The notes under the pieces: generated by a model
The model's database searches: none
Told to the model about the DNA's origin: nothing
What the model saw: only the letters and a program-made list of their open reading frames with translations
NCBI GenBank assembly: GCA_028455995.1
Contig: JABELC010000009.1
Location: forward strand, 1,687,501-1,751,500
DNA from: Scleromitrula shiraiana
Lineage: Eukaryota > Ascomycota > Leotiomycetes > Helotiales > Sclerotiniaceae
Direction: 5' to 3'
Length of the DNA: 64,000 nt
Translations under genes and position numbers: made by a program
In this document: piece by piece, positions 57,487-64,000 of the stretch
Numbering within the stretch: position 1 is the first letter of the stretch
How the letters are laid out: the number at the start of each line of letters is the position of its first letter

Positions 57487-60107
57487 TCACTCATCCAATT
57501 TCTCCTCAAAATTGCTCTTCCTCCTCCCACCCTCCACTCCCACCCCCGCATACTCCCTCGCACCCAAATAATCGCCCCCTTCCTCATCCACCCCCATCGG
57601 CGGCGTCAATGGACTAACCACCCCAGGCCTCTGATACGGCGTCCCGGGTTCCGGCGGCGTACTCCCATACAAATCCCCATCAATACTGACACTCCCATCA
57701 CTAATCTGTCTTCCATGTGCAGCGAGATTTGCGCGTTCCGATTCCGTCACGCTGCTGAGATCGCTGGCTCCCATTCTTGCTCGTTCGTTGAGGGTTAGGG
57801 AGTCGGCGCGAGTGGGGGAGATGGGAGACGGTCGAGGTCCGGATGTTCGGGATACGCTGGATGCTTGGGAGGTGGCGGAGCCGACGGATTGGGAGTGCTT
57901 CATTGAATTCGGACTTCGGGATATGGTATTGTTAACATTGGATTTAGGCGAGAAATGAACAAATCCCGTTTCGCCCAGTTCAGCTCTCCGAGATGTGTCT
58001 TGGTATTTACGTTAGTCATTTTTGATCGAGTATGTAACTAATAAAACTTACCATCCATTTCATGGAATTGTGTATCACCAGGCATCTCAACAAATCGAGT
58101 ACGTTCCGAATCTGGTTCCGAACTCATTGGTGGATCAGTTTCATCTGTTGTGACTGTAGGTGCTTTTGCTTCAATTGGAGTTCCGTAAAGCCAACGTGTG
58201 ATACGTCGACGATTTTCACTTGCGGTTCCAGCATCACTTTGAGTTGCGGTTCCAGAGAGACCCAGCATCTTGCGACGACGGAATAAAATAAATGCCAAAA
58301 TCAATATTGTGATAAAGAATAATCCCAGAATAACACCGAGAACAGGCGCAAGATATGAAGGAGTTCCGGATTTTTTTGAAACTGGTGTTGGGAGTAACGT
58401 TGTTCTATTATTAGGAGGAGTAGACTCTGTTGGATGGTATGGATACCAACTGGTGATTTTTGTGGTGTTATAAGCGCTATCGAACAAGGCTTTCATGCTG
58501 GAATTTGCGAATCCACCTGATGGTTGTGTTTGTGATGCACTACCTGTACCACTTCCGCCAATTGAAGCAACAACTGCGCTAGGTACTGTGTAATTGCTCC
58601 ACTTAGTTGGATCATAAGAGTCGAGCCATCCGGGTTCACTTAGATTAAAGATCTGTATCATGCCGTTCTCAAGACATGATAGTGAAGCTCCTGGCTGCGC
58701 GGGTTGACCGCCAACGACAACCATCTGATCCGGATAAGGTTTTGCGCACACATGTCCGGCACGACCATGGGTGTTATTTCCGGTATATACCTTTGTCCAT
58801 ATAAAAGATGGGATAGATAAAACAAAGACATCATCCGAGAATGGTTCGGTGAGATGAATACCATCATAACCTCCATACCAATATATGTTATGACTCGATC
58901 CATCCTCTGCTGATGCAACAACAGTACATCCTTGAGTGAGTGCTCCAGGAGAATCTCCAGATGTCTTTTGTTCATACCAAACTTCTTCGGAAATGTCGTA
59001 AACAGATACAGTCGTCATAAATCCCGGGCTCACTCGACCCTATATAGAACCTTAGTATGTGTTGGCTTGAGGTAATCTAAACGGGGAAAAAAAGAAACCT
59101 ACACTTTCAGCATTGACTGATGCATTGTTCGACTGCTCAATACTGGCAAAAGATGGATCAATGACACCACCAATAGCAACGAGTACCCCCTGCTTCGAAA
59201 CAGGTATCCACGCAATCGCAGGACTAGCACGTCCAGGGACTGTTGTTGGTAAAGAATTATTGGACCATTTTGGGTTGGTAGAAGTTGTTAGATCAAGACT
59301 TATCAAGGTAGTGGATAGAACATTTGCATTGACAGAATCATTGGCAGCGTACTGATAAATTGGTCCATGACTTGCTGATCTTAGGCCTGCAAAATAATAT
59401 CCTAAATTTTCAGAAGGAATACTGACAGCCCCACCATAGGTGACATATCTTGTAAGATCGGATGGCAAGTCAATTTGCACAAACCCCGGAGTGAATTGCT
59501 TAGGAGGACCAGATTCATAAACTTGGTATGTTGATGCAGCATCTTCGTCAGGTGCGGTATATGCATCTGTATCTAGTACCAGACCGCCGTATGTATAGTA
59601 TTCGTAATCATTTGCCAGCATGGCTCCATCAATATAATCCGGAGCAATGTTGTTGGCAGCTCCTCCATTTGGGGCTTTTGAAATGGTTGTGAAAATGTCA
59701 CTGACGTTATCGGATATTTTAAAGGGGGTGCTGAAGTTCAGTAAATACACCAGCCCAAGAGGATTTTCTAGGAAAGGTGAGCTGTATACAATGAAGCTTT
59801 GTATTGACCATACCATCTGCCACTGAGGAACCATATGAACCATCATTAATACCAGGCTCCCACCATAGGTCGCCTCCGTCAATATAGAAGGTGTCTCGGA
59901 CCACGGCAGCTATATTTCGTTAGATTTCATCAAAATTCACGATACTCATGTAGCGGAGTATCGAAACACTGTATTGACAAACATACCTCGGGGTGATGTC
60001 CAGTAACACATAGTCGCATTTACCTGTCCATCTATCCATCCCGATTGCTGTGCATAACATAATGGCAACAGGGCACCAGCCCAGGGAAACAAACTTGATC
60101 GAATCAT
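57487..60107 (-). CDS. Kelch-repeat single-pass membrane protein
   Basis: Five exons: 60,107-59,987, 59,909-59,814, 59,767-59,103, 59,039-58,052 and 57,998-57,487; introns 77, 46, 63 and 53 bp; 793 residues. Signal peptide MIRSSLFPWAGALLPLCYAQ; then kelch-type beta-propeller blades, recognisable from FYIDGGDLWW, YTYGGLVLDTD, VTYGGAVSIPS, GVLVAIGGVID, IYWYGGYDG and MVVVGGQP. The join at 59,814/59,767 recreates ADENPLGLVYLLNFS, which sets that intron. One transmembrane helix (YLAPVLGVILGLFFITILIL, near residue 530) is followed by RRRK and a long Ser/Pro-rich cytoplasmic tail. Similar proteins are widespread but uncharacterised in filamentous ascomycetes; a cell-wall or surface sensing role is only a guess. 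The tail has many Ser-Pro sites, suitable for phosphorylation. Confidence 0.9.
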
Positions 60108-61946
60108 AATAAAATATGAAGGATTATAGTCCTTCTCTTCGAGATGATCTATAGATCAGAGAATGAGATATGAAAAGGCTCGGCGCATCGCAAAGTGAAT
60201 CGTCAAAGTACCTGCAGAACACTTTCCCTTTTTCCCATGGGCTACTATCAAATTCACCGATTAGATGGGTCAAGGAAATTCGCCACTTCCGCTCGCAAAG
60301 TCAGCGTTCTTGCATCTTTTATCGCATACTGTTGGTGCGACGGAAGAAGACCTGAATTTTTCTAGAACAGAAAGTTTCTCTGACTGTATCAAATGAACAA
60401 AAAATGCAACCTTCTTCGGATCGAGAAATGTGCCCGCCCCTCATGTGAGTGGAGGATAACGATTAAGGATTGGTGGGGAGAATGCCTGTAGATGCATACT
60501 GCAAGAACAGGGTGAGGATCAGGGTTGAGTGAACCAGGACCGCAAATATTGATCCATATTTGGACCTAGCCTTAATTAGTACCCTGCAGCCATCAGCCTT
60601 GTGTGTGCAGAAAATGCTTTACATTCTTAGTCTCAGTCTGATTCAGCTGATGCCAACAGAAACTGTCCTGTCAAATTCTGTCAATTTGTAAGTGGTTCAT
60701 CTGTATATAGTTTCTAAAGGATATAAATATTAATAGGTGTCTTGAGATTTAATACGAGCGTGGAGGTGTTAAATGATATTTTGAGAAAGTTGTATCATTC
60801 GTAGATGGGTGGTAATTCATGCAATTGAATTTCAATGTCACATTAATTGTATTTTTCTTCGTGTTCCTATCGGATACCTGCTTGATATTGTTGTGCCAGA
60901 TATATAAAGCCGAGTACGACGGTATCGGCAAGATGCATCAAATCAATGCCTGTGGAAATCCAGTTGAATATGAAGAGCTTCGGCGAGAAATTCCAATCGA
61001 GGATCTCTATACATAAATCTAGGCCAGAAAGACCGGACGGAGAAACTATTCCTTTGGGACTTTTCCATTGCTTACTTTGCAAGGGAGAGGGAAAAATGTT
61101 GTGTAGGTAGCCTCGTACTGGTTTCCTCATTTGCCCAACTTGATGATGGTGTGGTGTGGTGTGGTGGATGTGAATGATGTGGATGATGTGGATGATGTGG
61201 ATGGAACGCTGTTGTCTCTTCTGCTTGTCCATGAAGTGGGGTAGAAGGCTTCTATAGCTGAAGACAATAATTCTTCAGGCTCTGCATCAGTTTTCTAAAA
61301 CTTTCTTCGCATAATGTAAATAAATATGTACTTGAGAATGAGTTGAGATATTGGCAGGAAAATGGGAATTGATTAGAGAGACATATACGAGGGTGGTGAT
61401 TGATGATTGATTGATTGATTGATGATTGAGAAGAGAATGGGTGATGGATGGATTGAAGTCTTGCATAGACATAGAAAAGCACTGGCTGGAGGAAAAAAAG
61501 CCTCAAGTTGGCATGATCATTACTGACTAACCCTAAATAACCCTAGCTCCGAATTGTATAAGCGAGAAGTTGAATACCCACTTATCTTGACCTTATCTTC
61601 CAATCAAATTATTCAAAGGTTAATGATTAATCATCTTTTATCCAATCATTCATCGAAGATAGATTAATATTGATTTATAAGCCAATCCATCCTATAGGCA
61701 TGATTTTCATCTCATCGCACCAACCACTTCTTATTCTATCCTCCCATCTCCCCATTCATTCATAACCTTGCCTCAAGTTTTGTTTTGTTTATACCTTACG
61801 GTCCTTACAATAATAGTTCTACCAATCTTTTCATTCCACTTGAATAAATAATTTCTACCGCCTTTTACATCTCAACTCAATCCTTCGAGACTCTTACTAG
61901 AGTATAATATATGGAAGGTATCTTTGTATCTATATAGATATATATT

Positions 61947-62007
61947 CACTTTATAGATTCACTTTATAAATTCACTTTATAAATTCACTTTATAAATTCA
62001 CTTTATA
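61947..62007. repeat. 13-bp tandem repeat
   Basis: About five head-to-tail copies of TTCACTTTATAAA (first copy with TAGA), ending at TTTATACCTATCC. Low complexity, no coding meaning. Confidence 0.85.
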
Positions 62008-62133
62008 CCTATCCTCGTATAGCATAAAGCGGTAATTCAATATTATTCTTGGCTCAACTTCCTACTTTGGAAACTATTTCATCACCGAACCACCACAAAA
62101 ATATGCCACATCCTGAAATATCCATACCTCCAT

Positions 62134-62155
62134 GAGAAAAAAAAAAAAAAAAAAA
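62134..62155. repeat. Poly-A run
   Basis: About twenty-two consecutive A bases after CCATGAG. No target-site duplication or retroposed gene was seen next to it, so it is treated as a simple repeat. Confidence 0.8.
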
Positions 62156-63429
62156 AGCCTCCCATCACCTGTCACCTGTCAAATGTCAAATGTCAAATGT
62201 CAAATTTGTCACTCTTTCGTCATGGAGAATTTAGACGTACAGGTTAGGTAGGGATACGTACTTCTCCCAATCCTTTGAAGACCAATCTTACACTCTAGAA
62301 CCAACATTTTGATATCTGGTTCAGCCATGCATATCTATTTACTCATGGGTATCTATTCACCCAGCTAGATGGTAAGCACGGCCTGAGAGCTATGAGCTGC
62401 CGTCTTGCAAAGAGATATCGAGATCTGTTTGATGCAGTAAACAAACTTTTTCTTTGCATGATCTTTTGTTACATTGTACTGTACCTTTTTTTTCCCCCCG
62501 GATCCTTGAATTAACATTTCGATTGCCCTGCAAAGAAGGTGGTAACCCGTTAAACGGAATATTTTGCCGGAAAGATGGAGGGTGAGGAGAAACTTCGCAT
62601 CCTCCGATATCATGTAGTGGTATCCGGAAAGAATTCATGGACAAATGCAAAAAGTTTCGGAATCAACCAGCCATAAATGATTTGGTTGGACAACATTACA
62701 TGGGTGCTACAGGTCTTTGTCTAACATATGTTAAAATGGGTTTTTCTGCTCACGGTATGTGCTGTACGAGTGAGGCTCATGTTTTTGATTTTCCTGTCGT
62801 GTTCCCAAAAATTGCCTACTCTAAAGTCTAGTGCGAGTAAGACGAATTTTTTTTCTCCTAAGTTCACCATATATAGTGGGCCGATCTATGAAAGTTCTCC
62901 GGCTGTTATGATCCCATTCTGCCCTTGTCTTGCATGCATTTTACTATCACGATTTTGTTAACGTTACGTGATGCATTTGATGGGTCGCAACAACCAGGGT
63001 CCCCTAGCTCTTTTCCAATTTGAGCTCTTTTCCCCTGTAAAATTATCTTTCAAAATTCTTTTGCTTTGCTTGTCTCTTTCGTTGTTCAGTAAGTCCTCGT
63101 GGCCTATTTGCACGGGCTTGGATCACTCTTTCTAGTTGTAATTGGCAATTAGATGGCTGTGAGAATCATCAATTGATTTTTGATTGGATATAATTTGTCC
63201 CGCTGGAGTTTTCCGAACCTTCAGCCTTGGAGCTGACGCACCTCGATCGTATAATATAGTCAGGCACACCAACTATTATACATCTATCAACCTGCAGTCG
63301 GTCGTTCCTGAATCAAAAAAGTACGAAGTTAGGTTGTCTTCTCTTTTACGTTCGCTCGAAAGATTTCCAGCAATCTCTGCTGTTGATCAATACTATCGTT
63401 ATCTTGGGATTTATCGACGAAATTTCACG

Positions 63430-63977
63430 ATGGTTACGAACCGCGGGGTTTTGCTAGCAGTAGTGGGGTTTCTTGGGGTGGTACAAGGTCAATACTTAAA
63501 CGCAACTGCTGCGATTGCTACTCCGATAGCAGTGCCGTCACCAGAAGGGAGAGGGCACCATTCATCGACGTGCACAGGAAATACAGTATATATCACAACG
63601 ACGGCGGAGGGATATGGATCTTGTCCCACGAAGACTGTCACTTCAATTTCAGTATCAGTTTTTACTTGCACCGAGACATCATGGAAGACTGTAACAGCTA
63701 GGTAAGACTTGAATCATATGCAAATCTGTGAATTCATTTTAATAATTGTTTAGTAGTACTGGGGTCTCGACAATTTAGTGGGTTTCAATTCCTGGTATTG
63801 GATGAGGTATATACTTATAAATTTCTAGTCAGCCAACGACGGTATATTCCACGATATATAACAACAAAACTGTGAGTGAAGTTTGGCGCAAGCTTTGGAT
63901 GTCGGATATTGATTTAATTGCAGGTTACGGATACAATTACTTCAACAAAGACGGTGGATAATTATGCAAATAATACA
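63430..63977 (+). CDS. Secreted Ser/Thr-rich protein, 5' part only
   Basis: The gene continues past the window. Exons seen: 63,430-63,701, 63,829-63,871 and 63,924-63,977, with introns of 127 and 52 bp and a further donor (GTGAGC) at 63,978. The start is placed at 63,430 because MVTNRGVLLAVVGFLGVVQG is a standard signal peptide; a longer in-frame start at 63,184 would bury it. Mature sequence is rich in Thr, Ser and Val with four cysteines (STCTGNTVYITTTAEGYGSC and SVSVFTCTETSW), then TVYSTIYNNKT and TDTITSTKTVDNY. Composition suits an O-glycosylated cell-wall or GPI-anchored surface protein; the C terminus, which would decide this, is absent. Exon 2's acceptor is chosen because nearer acceptors give an immediate stop. 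Confidence 0.65.
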
Positions 63978-64000
63978 GTGAGCCATTTACTTTTGTTCTG

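Larger units (their letters stand above)
60108..63429. other. Long spacer with several simple repeats
   Basis: About 3.3 kb with no convincing gene. Holds GTGTGGATGATGTGGATGAT-type repeats (61,140-61,205), GATTGATTGATTGATTGATG (61,400-61,425), the 13-bp repeat at 61,947-62,007, a poly-A run and a TCAAATGTCAAATG repeat (62,166-62,205). The last part carries the promoter of the secreted-protein gene. Minus and plus frames here (60,867-61,232; 62,365-62,831) are short and repeat-driven or featureless. Confidence 0.5.

Noticed and set aside
62134..62155. Poly-A run as the tail of a retroposed gene or LINE
   Set aside because: No coding sequence upstream in the right orientation and no flanking duplication.
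1..64000. tRNA, rRNA or CRISPR features
   Set aside because: None recognised by eye; no cloverleaf with the conserved B-box words and no spaced direct-repeat array. A tRNAscan run would settle the tRNA question.

Overview
This window looks like nuclear DNA of a filamentous ascomycete, most likely a leotiomycete of the Botrytis/Sclerotinia/Monilinia type. The signs are short GT-AG introns of about 45-130 bp with CTAAC/CTGAC-like branch sites, fungal housekeeping proteins (SRP68, UPF2, ARV1, V-ATPase subunit e, mitochondrial N-acetylglutamate synthase, nitrate reductase, a cya-5-like PPR protein), and sharp alternation between ordinary gene-bearing DNA and extremely AT-rich blocks of the kind left by repeat-induced point mutation (RIP). 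The genus is an inference; no marker gene was compared.

Layout. 1-11,865 is one AT-rich block with no credible gene: RIP-eroded repeats, a 34-bp perfect palindrome, an 11-bp minisatellite and a few less degraded islands. At its edge lies a severed 3' gene fragment (11,867-12,286). 12.8-21.5 kb is a compact gene block: PPR protein (-), SRP68 (+), nitrate reductase (-) with a NIT2/NIT4-type promoter site. 21.5-25.1 kb is intergenic, with minisatellites and a ~980-bp foldback element. Then come UPF2 (+, 7 exons), a long low-complexity spacer, a broken DUF6697-like gene (-), a Cys-rich single-pass surface protein (-), ARV1 (+), VMA9 (-) and a beta-hydroxyacid dehydrogenase (-). An AT island (39.5-40.4 kb) precedes the N-acetylglutamate synthase (+) and a Gvp36-like BAR protein (+). 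46.4-52.5 kb is a decaying accessory region: a chimeric, multiply broken P450 relic (-), an AT island (49.5-50.1 kb) and a frameshifted fungal rhodopsin-domain membrane protein (+). The rest holds a paraoxonase-like protein (-), a 2EXR/SAP-like protein (+), a kelch-repeat membrane protein (-) and the 5' part of a secreted Ser/Thr-rich protein (+) that runs off the window.

The intact genes are mostly unrelated housekeeping functions in separate transcription units; no operon-like or biosynthetic cluster is visible. The most interesting signals are (i) a foldback element family seen as one fairly fresh copy and two eroded right ends, one abutting the severed gene, and (ii) several genes broken by nonsense changes, many of them C-to-T/G-to-A, close to AT islands. 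All coordinates and exon joins come from reading the sequence and reading-frame logic; no alignment, database search or transcript data was available.
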